Positions 7,563 through 15,705 are shown, counted from the first letter of the stretch. The stretch is 19,517 bases of DNA from DASRHY01 sp046765875 (GCA_046765875.1 JBKPSJ010000372.1:1-19517); one strand, 5' to 3'. Numbers and translations are program-made. The notes: generated by a model from the letters alone, not told the origin.

Positions 7563-8750
7563 ATGAGTACTTCGCGCACCGTGTTGCTTCCGGACGTCAA
7601 AGCCAGGGTCGATGCGGTGCGCAATGACTCAGTGACGGTACGCCGTGACCTGCACGCCCATCCCGAACTCGCCTGGCACGAGGAGCGGACCACCAGGGTC
7701 CTGTACGACCGGCTGGTCGAGGCCGGGCTGTCCCCGGCGATCCTGCCGACCGGGACCGGGCTGATCTGCGACATCGGCTCCGGCGACACCTGCGTGGCGC
7801 TCCGCGCCGACATCGACGCGCTGCCGATCACCGAGACGATCGACTCGCCGTACCGGTCCACTCGGGCCGGCGTGGCGCACGCCTGCGGCCACGACGTACA
7901 CACAGCCGCGCTGCTCGGTGCCGGGCTGGTGCTGGCCGGGATGTCGGCCGACGGGGTGCTGGACCGCCGGGTCCGGCTGATCTTCCAGCCGGCTGAGGAG
8001 ACCGTCCCGGGCGGCGCCGAGGAGGCGATCCTGGCCGGCGGGATCGAAGGCGTTCACCGGATCTACGGCCTCCACTGCGATCCGCGGCTGGACACCGGCC
8101 GGGTCGGGCTGCGAGTCGGCGCGCTCACCGCCGCCTCGGACCGGGTGCTGATCCGGCTGTCCGGCGCCGGCGGCCACACCTCACGGCCGCACCTGACCGG
8201 CGACCTGGTGCACGCGCTCGGCGTGCTGGCCACCGAGCTACCGCTGGCGCTGGCCCGGCGGACGGACCCGCGCGCCGCCGTGACGCTGGTGTGGGGCCGG
8301 GTGACGGCCGGCTCGGTGGCGAACGCGATCCCGACCCGTGGTGAGCTCGAGGGCACGGTTCGCAGCCTCGACAGCACGGTCTGGAGCCAGGCCGCCGAGT
8401 TGATCCCCGTCCTGGCCGAGCAGCTGGTGGCGCCATACCGGGTGGAGATCGACACCGAGGTCACCCACGGCGTACCACCGGTGATGAACGACGCGCTCGC
8501 GATCGACGTACTGCGCCGGTCGGTGGAGCAGACCCTCGGCCCGTCCGCGGTGGCGCCGACCGACCAGAGCCTCGGCGGCGAGGACTTCGCCTGGTACGTG
8601 CAACACGTGCCGGGCGCCATGGCCCGGCTCGGCGTCCGTCTCCCGGGGCTGGACTCGGCGCCGGACCTGCACACCCCAGAGTTCCTCCCGGACGAGGAGG
8701 CGATCGCGGTCGGGACGACGATCCTGACCGCGGCCGCGCTTCTCGACTGA
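7563..8750 (+). CDS. M20D-family amidohydrolase / N-acyl-amino-acid deacylase
   Basis: This 395-residue zinc hydrolase fits the IAA-amino acid/hippurate hydrolase group (M20D). Motifs in order are DLHAHPELAWHE (29-40), RADIDALPITE (81-91), HACGHDVH (106-113, with metal-ligand Cys108 and His110), PAEE (143-146), GLHCDP (169-174) and GGEDFAWY (338-345). SGAGGHTSRPH (200-210) belongs to the dimerisation lid domain. It should cleave an amide bond in an N-acyl amino acid or similar small amide in the cytosol; the natural substrate is unknown. The ATG at 7563 has no ribosome-binding site and is preceded by an in-frame stop, so a leaderless message is likely. It diverges from the importer operon and converges on the methyltransferase gene with a 17-bp gap. 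Confidence 0.9.
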   Translation: MSTSRTVLLPDVKARVDAVRNDSVTVRRDLHAHPELAWHEERTTRVLYDRLVEAGLSPAILPTGTGLICDIGSGDTCVALRADIDALPITETIDSPYRSTRAGVAHACGHDVHTAALLGAGLVLAGMSADGVLDRRVRLIFQPAEETVPGGAEEAILAGGIEGVHRIYGLHCDPRLDTGRVGLRVGALTAASDRVLIRLSGAGGHTSRPHLTGDLVHALGVLATELPLALARRTDPRAAVTLVWGRVTAGSVANAIPTRGELEGTVRSLDSTVWSQAAELIPVLAEQLVAPYRVEIDTEVTHGVPPVMNDALAIDVLRRSVEQTLGPSAVAPTDQSLGGEDFAWYVQHVPGAMARLGVRLPGLDSAPDLHTPEFLPDEEAIAVGTTILTAAALLD

Positions 8751-8767
8751 CCTACCTCTGGATTGGT

Positions 8768-9799
8768 TCAGATACGTTTCATGACGACGAGTTCGCCGGC
8801 GGAAACGATCAGCGGTCGGCCATAGCGGGCGAGCACCCTGTAGCCATGTTCCTCGAACTTCGAGGAGATCATCGCCGAGGTGACCTGCTCCATCACACCC
8901 CACTCATTCTCCTTCTCGGCCATTCGCTTGCCGGCCTTGGAGTTCAGCGACACCACGTACTCGGGGTTCTTGGCCGCCACCGTCGCGATGTAGTGCGCGA
9001 CCACGTCGGGTTCCATCTCCTGGAACGAGAACGCGTTGACGAACAGGTCGAACTCGCCGCTGATGTCTTCGATCCGCCAGTTCGGCAGCACCCCGGACTG
9101 GGGGACGTCGATCGGGCCCTCGTCGGGCACCGACTCGTCGAAGATCTTGACCCGGTCCGCGCCGAACAGCTCGGTCAGGTAGTACGAGGCCACGGTGAGC
9201 AGCGGTGGGATGTCGACGTCGACGTAGCGCGCCTGCGGATCCCGGGACATGAGGATCTCGCCGAGCACCCCGAACCCGCCGCCGATCTCCAGCACGCTCC
9301 GCGGCGGCGCCTCAACATGCTTCGACAGCGCGGCGAGGATCAGCAGGTAGTTCAGGTACGGCCGGCCGAACCCGATATCCGGCAGACCGCTTTCGCGGTA
9401 GTACTGCCGGGGCTGCCCGATCTTGCTTTCACCGAGATTGACCAGGTCGAACGGCCACCGGTCCTGGTCCCAGGCCAGGCACGCCGCGTCATAGTCCCGC
9501 CGCGCGTCCAGCCCACCATTCAGCGCGCTGGCCATGGAGGTCAGGTTGGCGTCCTCGTTGACCGTCTTGGCGAACTCGTACGTCTTCTCGATCGTCGCGT
9601 TGGTGAACCCGCGACCGTACAGCGGGTAGAACCACACCGACGCGCTCGGCCACTGCTTGAAGCGCTCGAGGTCACGCCTCTCGAGGTCCTGCAGCAGCGG
9701 GTCCAGGCCCATCGACCAGAAGTTCGTCGGGCGGTACACCGGCTTGCAGGTCTCGATACCCGCCAGTGAGCGCTCCGTCAGATCCGACCATCGCGACAT
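8768..9799 (-). CDS. Putative sugar O-methyltransferase (SAM-dependent)
   Basis: This 343-residue protein has a SAM-binding motif I, LEIGGGFGVLGE (170-181), followed by an acidic strand end VDVDIPP (193-199). This matches a class I methyltransferase fold in the C-terminal half. The N-terminal part with WFYPLYGRGF and the text GFGRPYLNYLLIL before motif I fits the family annotated as putative sugar O-methyltransferase. I recall this family but could not search. The start ATG 9799 has AGGGG 9 nt upstream. It follows the acyl-CoA mutase gene by 58 bp and could be in the same transcript, though a 7-bp inverted repeat (9813-9819 with 9841-9847) lies between them. The glycan or small-molecule acceptor is unknown. 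Confidence 0.75.
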   Translation of the reverse strand: MSRWSDLTERSLAGIETCKPVYRPTNFWSMGLDPLLQDLERRDLERFKQWPSASVWFYPLYGRGFTNATIEKTYEFAKTVNEDANLTSMASALNGGLDARRDYDAACLAWDQDRWPFDLVNLGESKIGQPRQYYRESGLPDIGFGRPYLNYLLILAALSKHVEAPPRSVLEIGGGFGVLGEILMSRDPQARYVDVDIPPLLTVASYYLTELFGADRVKIFDESVPDEGPIDVPQSGVLPNWRIEDISGEFDLFVNAFSFQEMEPDVVAHYIATVAAKNPEYVVSLNSKAGKRMAEKENEWGVMEQVTSAMISSKFEEHGYRVLARYGRPLIVSAGELVVMKRI

Positions 9800-9857
9800 A
9801 TCCGTTTACCCCTGGTGCTCTCTCGGTACAAGACTGACCCAGCACCATACCCAGGTG

Positions 9858-11432
9858 TCAGAAAGCGTCCGCAGGCACGTACACACCCCACACCTCGCGC
9901 AGCGCGTCGCAGACCTCTCCGACGGTGGCGCGAGCGGCCAGCGCCTGCTTCATCGGATACAGGCAGTTCGCAGTTCCGCGAGCCGCCTCCCGAAGCGCGG
10001 TCAGAGCGGTCTCAACCGCCTCGGCGTCCCGCTCGGCTCGCACCGTGGCCAGCCGTTCGGCCTGTTGCGCCTCGATCGCCGGGTCCACCCGGAGCGGCTC
10101 GTACGGCTCCTCCTCGGCGATCTGGAACCTGTTGACCCCGACGACGATCCGCTCGCCCTCGTCGATCTGCCGCGCGATCCGGTAGGCCGAGCGCTCGATC
10201 TCCTGCTTCTGGAAGCCCTTCTCGATCGCGGCGACGGCACCGCCGAAGTCCTCGACCTGACGCATCAGGTCCAGCGCGGCGGCCTCGGTGTCGTCGGTCA
10301 GCTGCTCGACCACGTACGAACCGGCGAACGGGTCGACGGTCGCGGTCACGTCGCTCTCGTAGGCGAGCACCTGCTGGGTGCGCAGCGCCAGCCGGGCCGC
10401 CTTCTCCGTCGGCAGCGCGATCGCCTCGTCGTAGGAGTTCGTGTGCAACGACTGCGTCCCGCCGAGCACGGCACCGAGCCCCTGCACCGCTACCCGTACG
10501 AGGTTGACCTCGGGCTGCTGTGCGGTCAGCTGGACCCCGGCGGTCTGGGTGTGGAACCGCAGCATCATCGACTTGGGGTTCGTCGCGCCGAACTCGTCGC
10601 GCATCACCCGGGCCCAGATCCGCCGTGCCGCGCGGAACTTGGCGACCTCCTCGAGGAACGTCGTACGGGCCACGAAGAAAAACGACAGCCGCGGCGCGAA
10701 CTCGTCGACGTCCAGCCCGGAGCCGACCGCGGCGCGGACGTATTCGACGCCGTCGGCGAGGGTGAACGCGATCTCCTGCACGGGCGTGGCACCGGCCTCG
10801 GCCATGTGGTACCCAGAGATCGAGATGGTGTTCCAGCGCGGCAGTTCGGCCTTGCAGTACGCGAAGACGTCGCTGATCAGCCGCAGCGACTCCTTCGGCG
10901 GGTAGATATAGGTACCGCGGGCTATGTATTCCTTGAGCACGTCGTTCTGGATCGTGCCGGTGAGCTTGTCGCCCGGGACGCCCTGCTCCTCGGCCACCAG
11001 TTGGTACAGCAACAGCAGCACCGCGGCCGGCGCGTTGATCGTCATCGACGTCGACACCTGGTCCAGCGGGATCCCGTCGAACAGCACTCGCATGTCGTCG
11101 ATCGAGTCGATCGCCACCCCGACCTTGCCGACCTCGCCGTGCGCGATGTTCGCGTCGGAGTCGTACCCCATCTGGGTCGGCAGGTCGAACGCCACCGACA
11201 ACCCGTGCGTACCGGCATCGATCAACTGGTGGTACCGCCGGTTGGACTCGGCAGCGGTGCCGAACCCGGCGTACTGCCGCATCGTCCACGGCCGATGCGT
11301 GTACATCGACGGGTAAACGCCGCGGGTGAACGGATACTCGCCGGGCGCCCCGAGCTTGGCCGCAGGGTCGAAATCCGTACGCGGACCGTAGACCGGCTCG
11401 AAGTCCCAGCCCGACTCGGTCTGGTGGCTCAT
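9858..11432 (-). CDS. B12-dependent acyl-CoA mutase, catalytic (large) subunit, methylmalonyl-CoA mutase type
   Basis: This 524-residue protein aligns by eye along its length with the catalytic barrel domain of methylmalonyl-CoA mutase and ends where the linker starts; the cobalamin-binding domain (DxHxxG) is absent. It is therefore the large subunit of a two-part mutase. Tyr54 (in RQYAGF), Arg172 (in KEYIARGTY) and His209 (in SGYHMAEAGA) have the same spacing as Tyr89, Arg207 and His244 of the Propionibacterium enzyme. Arg207 binds the substrate carboxylate, which argues for a dicarboxylic acyl-CoA (methylmalonyl- or ethylmalonyl-type) rather than isobutyryl-CoA. ATG 11432 starts the recognisable homology, but the Shine-Dalgarno-like GAAGG is only 2 nt away, so a leaderless or upstream start is possible. 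It lies 65 bp after the Gfo/Idh gene. No small subunit is in the window. Confidence 0.92.
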   Translation of the reverse strand: MSHQTESGWDFEPVYGPRTDFDPAAKLGAPGEYPFTRGVYPSMYTHRPWTMRQYAGFGTAAESNRRYHQLIDAGTHGLSVAFDLPTQMGYDSDANIAHGEVGKVGVAIDSIDDMRVLFDGIPLDQVSTSMTINAPAAVLLLLYQLVAEEQGVPGDKLTGTIQNDVLKEYIARGTYIYPPKESLRLISDVFAYCKAELPRWNTISISGYHMAEAGATPVQEIAFTLADGVEYVRAAVGSGLDVDEFAPRLSFFFVARTTFLEEVAKFRAARRIWARVMRDEFGATNPKSMMLRFHTQTAGVQLTAQQPEVNLVRVAVQGLGAVLGGTQSLHTNSYDEAIALPTEKAARLALRTQQVLAYESDVTATVDPFAGSYVVEQLTDDTEAAALDLMRQVEDFGGAVAAIEKGFQKQEIERSAYRIARQIDEGERIVVGVNRFQIAEEEPYEPLRVDPAIEAQQAERLATVRAERDAEAVETALTALREAARGTANCLYPMKQALAARATVGEVCDALREVWGVYVPADAF

Positions 11433-11497
11433 AACCTTCAACGTTAGGGCGATCCCGCCCGCCCGGGTACGTCGTCGCGCGGTGAGATCGCCCACGT

Positions 11498-12601
11498 CTA
11501 GAGCGTCGCCGCGTATGGGTCCCAGTCGTCCGGCAATACATCGGGTACGGCGACGGTGCTGGTCACGTCGACGAAGGCGCGGGTTTCGATGGAGTCGGCC
11601 ACCGAGACCATGACGTCGAGTACGTGCTGGGCCAGGTCGCCGGTCGCGCGGTGCGGCCGGCCGGTACGGATCCCGCGGGCCATGTCCAGTACGCCGAGCC
11701 CGCGTCCGGCAACAGACTCGACGTCGGCCACGACCTCCCAGTCTTCGGCGCCACGGGCGTACCGGCGGATCTCGCCGGCGAAGTTGTTCGGGTCCGGCAG
11801 TGCCAGCGTCGCCTCGGTGCCGCTGATCTCGACGAAGCCGGCGCGCGGCAGAGCGGAGTCGAAGCTGAAGATGCTCTGCGACGACGTGCCGTTCTCGAAC
11901 CGCGCGATCGTGCTGATGTGCGTCGGCACGGTGACGTCGAAGTCCTGCCCGGCCAGCGGGCCCGACCCGATCGTGCGGCTGGTGCGGGCGGTCGAGGCCA
12001 GCCCCGCCAGCGCGGCGACCGGACCGAACGTCTGTATCAGAACGGTCAGGTAATAGGGTCCGATGTCGAACAGCGGCCCGGCACCCTCGGCGAACAGGAA
12101 CGCCGGGTTCGGGTGCCACGACTCCGGCCCCGGTGACTGCATCAGCGTCAGCGCCGTCAGCGGCGCGCCGATGTCGCCCGCGTCGATGATCCGGCGGGCG
12201 GTCTGCAACCCGGCGCCGAGGAACGTGTCCGGCGCGCACCCGAGCCGGACCCCCGCCTCGGACGCGGCGGCCAGCAGCTTCGCGCCGCCGTCCCGGTCGA
12301 GCGCGAACGGCTTCTCGCTCCACACGTGCTTGCCCGCGGCAACGGCCGCCAGCGCGACCTCGACGTGTGCCGCCGGGATGGTGAGGTTGACGACGATCTC
12401 AACGTCCGGGTGAGCGAGCACCACGTCCGGCGTCCCCGCGGCGGCGACGCCGTACTCCTCGGCTCGAGCCTGCGCGGCCCGCGGTCGCAGGTCCCCGACG
12501 GCGTGTACGACGACGTCGGGGAAGGCGTTCAGGTTCTCCAGATACGTTCCGGCGATGACGCCGGCGCCGATCACGCCGACGCCGACCGGACCGGTGCTCA
12601 C
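11498..12601 (-). CDS. Gfo/Idh/MocA-family NAD(P)-dependent oxidoreductase
   Basis: This 367-residue protein has an N-terminal Rossmann fold with GVIGAGVIAG (9-18) and the family motif EKP at 96-98. The C-terminal domain contains the substrate-site text FDIGPYYLT, where Tyr stands at the place often held by the catalytic His of the D-x-x-x-H pattern; this variant is seen in a common subgroup. Members oxidise or reduce sugars, inositols and their derivatives. GTG 12601 overlaps the stop of the isomerase gene as GTGA, so the two enzymes are translationally coupled and probably act on the same sugar. The LacI-type operator upstream of the isomerase should control both. The sugar itself cannot be named. 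Confidence 0.9.
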   Translation of the reverse strand: MSTGPVGVGVIGAGVIAGTYLENLNAFPDVVVHAVGDLRPRAAQARAEEYGVAAAGTPDVVLAHPDVEIVVNLTIPAAHVEVALAAVAAGKHVWSEKPFALDRDGGAKLLAAASEAGVRLGCAPDTFLGAGLQTARRIIDAGDIGAPLTALTLMQSPGPESWHPNPAFLFAEGAGPLFDIGPYYLTVLIQTFGPVAALAGLASTARTSRTIGSGPLAGQDFDVTVPTHISTIARFENGTSSQSIFSFDSALPRAGFVEISGTEATLALPDPNNFAGEIRRYARGAEDWEVVADVESVAGRGLGVLDMARGIRTGRPHRATGDLAQHVLDVMVSVADSIETRAFVDVTSTVAVPDVLPDDWDPYAATL

Positions 12602-13338
12602 GCGGCCTCGCTCAGGTAGGCGTAGCTGTCGGAGACCGCGGTGAACATGTCGCCGGCGAAGTCGTCCAGTTCCACGACCGGGAGGGCGTCCGGCGCGGCG
12701 GCCATGATCGCCGCCACCGGCATCGTCCCGGCGCCGACCGCGACCTGGGCCTTGTTGTCGAGCGTGCCGTCGCCATCCTTGATGTGCAGCGCGACCACAC
12801 GATCGCCGAGTCGCTCCAGCAGCGCCGGCACGTCGGCGCCGCCGACCGCGGCCCAGTACGTGTCGACCTCGAGCACGACGGCGGCGTCGAGCTGCTCGGC
12901 GAACAGCTCGAGTGCGTGCCGGCCGTCGATCCGCGACTCCAGCTCGAAGTGGTGATTGTGGTAGCCGATCGTGAGGCCGTGGTCCTTCGCCTTCGCGGCG
13001 ACGTCGTTCAGCTCGGTGGCGATCTGCCGTACGTCGTCCTCTGCCTGCCAGCGCTTCGGGTCGACGTACGGGTCGATCACCGTGCTGGTGCCGAGCTTGA
13101 CCGCGGCCTCGAACACGGCCGGCAGGTCGGCGCCGATCAGGCGGGCGTGCGTGGTCGGGGCGGTCAGGCCGTGCTCGGCCAGCGGCCCGGCGAGCCGCGG
13201 TCCGAGATCGGTCAGGCCGAACGGCTCGACCTGCCGGAAGCCGATCCCGGCGACCCGGGCGACCGCACCGTCCAGGTCACGATCCAGTTCGGCGCGGATG
13301 GTGTAGAGCTGCAGGGACAGGCGTTCCGGGTCAATCAC
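12598..13338 (-). CDS. Sugar phosphate isomerase/epimerase (xylose isomerase-like TIM barrel)
   Basis: This 246-residue AP_endonuc_2-type TIM barrel resembles IolE/IolH and other sugar epimerases. Text near the N-terminus (LSLQLYTIR, residues 7-15) is typical. Likely metal-site residues are in YHNHHFELE (126-134), EVDTYW (157-162), LHIKDGD (184-190) and VELDD (222-226). It should isomerise, epimerise or dehydrate a keto-sugar or inosose in the cytosol. I chose GTG 13338 because GGAGGG is 6 nt upstream (13345-13350) and the recognisable protein starts here; the longer in-frame start at 13380 would place the LacI-type operator inside the gene. It heads the unit with the coupled Gfo/Idh gene, an oxidoreductase/isomerase pairing common in sugar catabolism of actinomycetes. 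Confidence 0.88.
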   Translation of the reverse strand: MIDPERLSLQLYTIRAELDRDLDGAVARVAGIGFRQVEPFGLTDLGPRLAGPLAEHGLTAPTTHARLIGADLPAVFEAAVKLGTSTVIDPYVDPKRWQAEDDVRQIATELNDVAAKAKDHGLTIGYHNHHFELESRIDGRHALELFAEQLDAAVVLEVDTYWAAVGGADVPALLERLGDRVVALHIKDGDGTLDNKAQVAVGAGTMPVAAIMAAAPDALPVVELDDFAGDMFTAVSDSYAYLSEAA

Positions 13339-13365
13339 AGTCTTCCCTCCGACGAGACGGGCGTA

Positions 13366-13379
13366 TGAGAGCGCTCCCA
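13366..13379. promoter_or_regulatory. LacI-family (CebR-type) operator
   Basis: TGAGAGCGCTCCCA differs in one base from the palindrome TGGGAGCGCTCCCA, which is known as the operator of the actinobacterial LacI-family regulator CebR and close relatives. It lies in the 53-bp gap between the aminotransferase stop and the isomerase gene, 27 bp before the isomerase GTG, so a bound repressor would block the sugar unit. The regulator is not encoded in the window. Many LacI paralogues share this core, so the inducer sugar cannot be assigned. Confidence 0.7.
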
Positions 13380-13391
13380 CGGAGAGTCTAT

Positions 13392-14441
13392 CTATCTCCT
13401 GACGAGGTCGGCCAGCGCCTCGACCGCCATCCGGACGTCCTCGTCCGTCGAGTACACGTGGAACGACACCCGGAGCCGGCCGTCGCGGACCGCGGCCCGC
13501 ACCCCGGCGGCGGCGAACGCCTCCTCCGCGCCCGGGATGTCCGCCGACACGATCGCGGAGTCCGACGGCTCCAGCCCGATCCCGAGGCGGAACGCGTTGG
13601 CCAGCCCGACGTCGTGCTCGTGGATCGCGGCGATCCCGATCCGCTCGATCACCTCGAGCGCGGGCGCGGTGCCGACATGGCTGAACCAGGCCGGCGACTG
13701 GTCGAAGGCGCGCGCGTCCCGGGCAAGGTCCATCGGCAGGCCGTAGTACGACGCGTGTACGTCCTCACCGGCGTACCAGCCCGCCTGCAGCGGGCGGATC
13801 CGGTCCCGCAGCCGCGGCGCCACATAGCCCAACGCCGCACCGCGCGGCGACATCATCCACTTGTACGTCGAGGCGATCAGCACGTCCGCGACCGAGGCGT
13901 CCACCGGTAGCCACCCGACCGCCTGCGAGGCGTCGACCACCGCCAGCGCACCGACCTCGCGCGCGGCGGCACAGATCGCGGTGAGGTCGGCCACCGAACC
14001 CGTCGAGGACTGCACGGCGCTGAAGGTCACCACGTCGTACCCGGGCTCGATCGACTCCAGGAACTTCTCCACCGGAGCAGTCGTCACGCTCACCCCGCGG
14101 TCGGCGTGCACCTGCCACGGGAAGACGTTCGAGGTGAACTCGACGTCGGGCACCAGCACCCGGGCGCCGTCCGGCAATGCCGTGGCCACCAGTGAAACCG
14201 CAGCCGAGACGGTGCTGCCCTGAAACACATCGGTGACCGGTACGCCGACCAACCGGGCGAACGACTGCCGGGCCCGCTCGGTGAACTCACCCCACGGCTC
14301 CCAACTGGTCGCACCGACCCGCCAGTCCGCCAGCGCCTGCTGCAACGCGTCCCAGGCGGGCCTCGGCGGCAGCCCGTACGACGCCGTGTTCAACCACCCC
14401 GGCTTCGGCACCCACAACTGCTGAGCATCGGCGATCTCCAT
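13392..14441 (-). CDS. Class V PLP-dependent aminotransferase / cysteine desulfurase-like enzyme
   Basis: This protein has 349 residues, somewhat short for the family (about 380-400). The start LNTASYGLPPRPAWDAL (17-33) is the usual first strand and helix of class V enzymes. GSTVSAAVSLVA (75-86) fits the PLP phosphate loop, DASQAVG (170-176) carries the Asp that contacts the PLP ring nitrogen, and STYKW (191-195) carries the Schiff-base Lys194. WFSHVGTAPALEVIE is the usual later motif with Thr near the cofactor phosphate. The amino-group donor or sulfur role is not readable; no Fe-S assembly genes are near. ATG 14441 has only a weak ribosome-binding site, and a 7-bp hairpin lies 12 bp upstream. 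It diverges from the glycosyltransferase pair. Confidence 0.85.
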   Translation of the reverse strand: MEIADAQQLWVPKPGWLNTASYGLPPRPAWDALQQALADWRVGATSWEPWGEFTERARQSFARLVGVPVTDVFQGSTVSAAVSLVATALPDGARVLVPDVEFTSNVFPWQVHADRGVSVTTAPVEKFLESIEPGYDVVTFSAVQSSTGSVADLTAICAAAREVGALAVVDASQAVGWLPVDASVADVLIASTYKWMMSPRGAALGYVAPRLRDRIRPLQAGWYAGEDVHASYYGLPMDLARDARAFDQSPAWFSHVGTAPALEVIERIGIAAIHEHDVGLANAFRLGIGLEPSDSAIVSADIPGAEEAFAAAGVRAAVRDGRLRVSFHVYSTDEDVRMAVEALADLVRR

Positions 14442-14453
14442 ACCCGCAGCCTG

Positions 14454-14475
14454 CCACCCCAGTCGTTGGGGGTGG
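14454..14475 (-). promoter_or_regulatory. Small hairpin in the aminotransferase leader
   Basis: CCACCCC (14454-14460) and GGGGTGG (14469-14475) form a perfect 7-bp stem with an 8-nt loop, 12 nt before the aminotransferase ATG. It could affect ribosome access or be an operator. Chance occurrence in GC-rich DNA cannot be excluded. Confidence 0.3.
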
Positions 14476-14580
14476 GGTCGCCGGGTGTTCATGTGATGCC
14501 CGGGGAACGGTTGGGGGACGCTCTGCGACAGGACGCACACGATTTGCCGAAGGTTCACCAGGTACCGAGACCCTCCGGGT

Positions 14581-15705
14581 GTGCGCATCGTGATTGTCGC
14601 GGAGTCGTTCCTGCCGCAGATCAACGGAGTGGCGAACACGGTCCGGCACGTGGCCGACCGGCTGGTCGAGCGGGGTGACGAGGTGCAGATCATCGCCGCC
14701 GGAGCCGGGCCGGACAGCTACCACGGCATCCCGGTGGTCCGGGCGCGCAGCTTCGGATTCCCCGGGTACAAGGAGTTCCCGGTCGGGATCCCGGCCCGCG
14801 AGATCGCCCGTACCATCGAGGACTTCCGGCCGGATCTGGTGCACCTTGCCTCGCCGCTGGTGATCGGCGCCTATGCGCTGCGGACCACCCGCCGGCTGGG
14901 CCTGCCGACGGTCGCGATCTTCCAGACCGACATCGCCGGCTTCGCCCAGCAGTACCCGTGGGCGGCGCGGGCCGACCGCGGCGTGTGGGCCTGGGTCCGG
15001 AGGGTGCACTCGCGCTGCGACCGTACGCTTGCGCCTTCGTCGTCGGCGGTCGCGCAACTGGTGCAGGCCGGCGTACCGCGCGTGCACCACTGGGGCCGCG
15101 GCGTGAACCTCGACCTGTTCGACCCGGGCCTGCGCGACGAGGACCTGCGGCACGAACTGTCGCCGGACGGGTTGCCGATCGCCGGGTACGTCGGCCGGCT
15201 GGCACCCGAGAAGAACGTCCGGCGGCTGAGCGAACTGGACCCGGCTCGCTGCCGGGTAGTCGTCGTGGGCGACGGCCCGGACCGCCCGGTCGTCGAGCGC
15301 TCGTTGCCGCACGCAACGTTCCTCGGGATGCGCCGCGGTACGGACCTGGCCCGCATCTTCGCCAGCCTGGACGTGTTCGTCCACACCGGTGAGCACGAGA
15401 CGTTCTGCCAGACCATCCAGGAGGCGCAGGCCTCCGGCGTACCCGCGGTCGCACCGGCCGCCGGCGGCCCGCTGGATCTGATCACACCCGGCCTGACCGG
15501 CGAGCTGTTCGACCATCACCGGCCCGGCGACCTGCGGGCGGCGGTCGAACGGCTGCTGGCCGGCCCGGCCCGTGCCGCCGAGATCGCCGAGGCGGGCCGC
15601 CGCCGGGTCCAGTTCCGGACCTGGCCGGCCGTCGTCGACGACCTGGTCGACCGGCACTACGCTGCCGTCATGGCTGATCGCGTACCCGAGCGGCACGCCG
15701 CATGA
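14581..15705 (+). CDS. GT4 glycosyltransferase, MgtA-like (GDP-mannose-dependent alpha-mannosyltransferase type)
   Basis: This 374-residue GT-B enzyme has an N-terminal MRIVIVAESFLPQINGVANT (1-20), which is the acceptor-domain start, and FQTDIAGFAQQYPW (114-127). The C-terminal domain has VGRLAPEKN (204-212) for donor phosphate binding and the EX7E motif Glu273-Glu281 in EHETFCQTIQE. The whole pattern, including HWGRGVNLDLF, resembles mycobacterial MgtA (Rv0557 type), which mannosylates a glycolipid in lipomannan assembly; this is from memory, not a search. It likely acts at the cytosolic face of the membrane. The GTG at 14581 has no clear ribosome-binding site. Its stop overlaps the next glycosyltransferase start (ATGA), so the two are coupled. 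Confidence 0.88.
   Translation: MRIVIVAESFLPQINGVANTVRHVADRLVERGDEVQIIAAGAGPDSYHGIPVVRARSFGFPGYKEFPVGIPAREIARTIEDFRPDLVHLASPLVIGAYALRTTRRLGLPTVAIFQTDIAGFAQQYPWAARADRGVWAWVRRVHSRCDRTLAPSSSAVAQLVQAGVPRVHHWGRGVNLDLFDPGLRDEDLRHELSPDGLPIAGYVGRLAPEKNVRRLSELDPARCRVVVVGDGPDRPVVERSLPHATFLGMRRGTDLARIFASLDVFVHTGEHETFCQTIQEAQASGVPAVAPAAGGPLDLITPGLTGELFDHHRPGDLRAAVERLLAGPARAAEIAEAGRRRVQFRTWPAVVDDLVDRHYAAVMADRVPERHAA

Noticed and set aside
9768..9775. GAGCGCTC, the core of the LacI-type box, near the start of the methyltransferase gene
   Set aside because: It lies inside coding sequence, the flanks do not continue the palindrome, and an 8-mer like this is expected about once by chance in a GC-rich window of this size.
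13339..13380. Upstream in-frame start that would extend the isomerase by 14 residues
   Set aside because: It would put the LacI-type operator inside the gene and ignore the well-placed GGAGGG site before GTG 13338.
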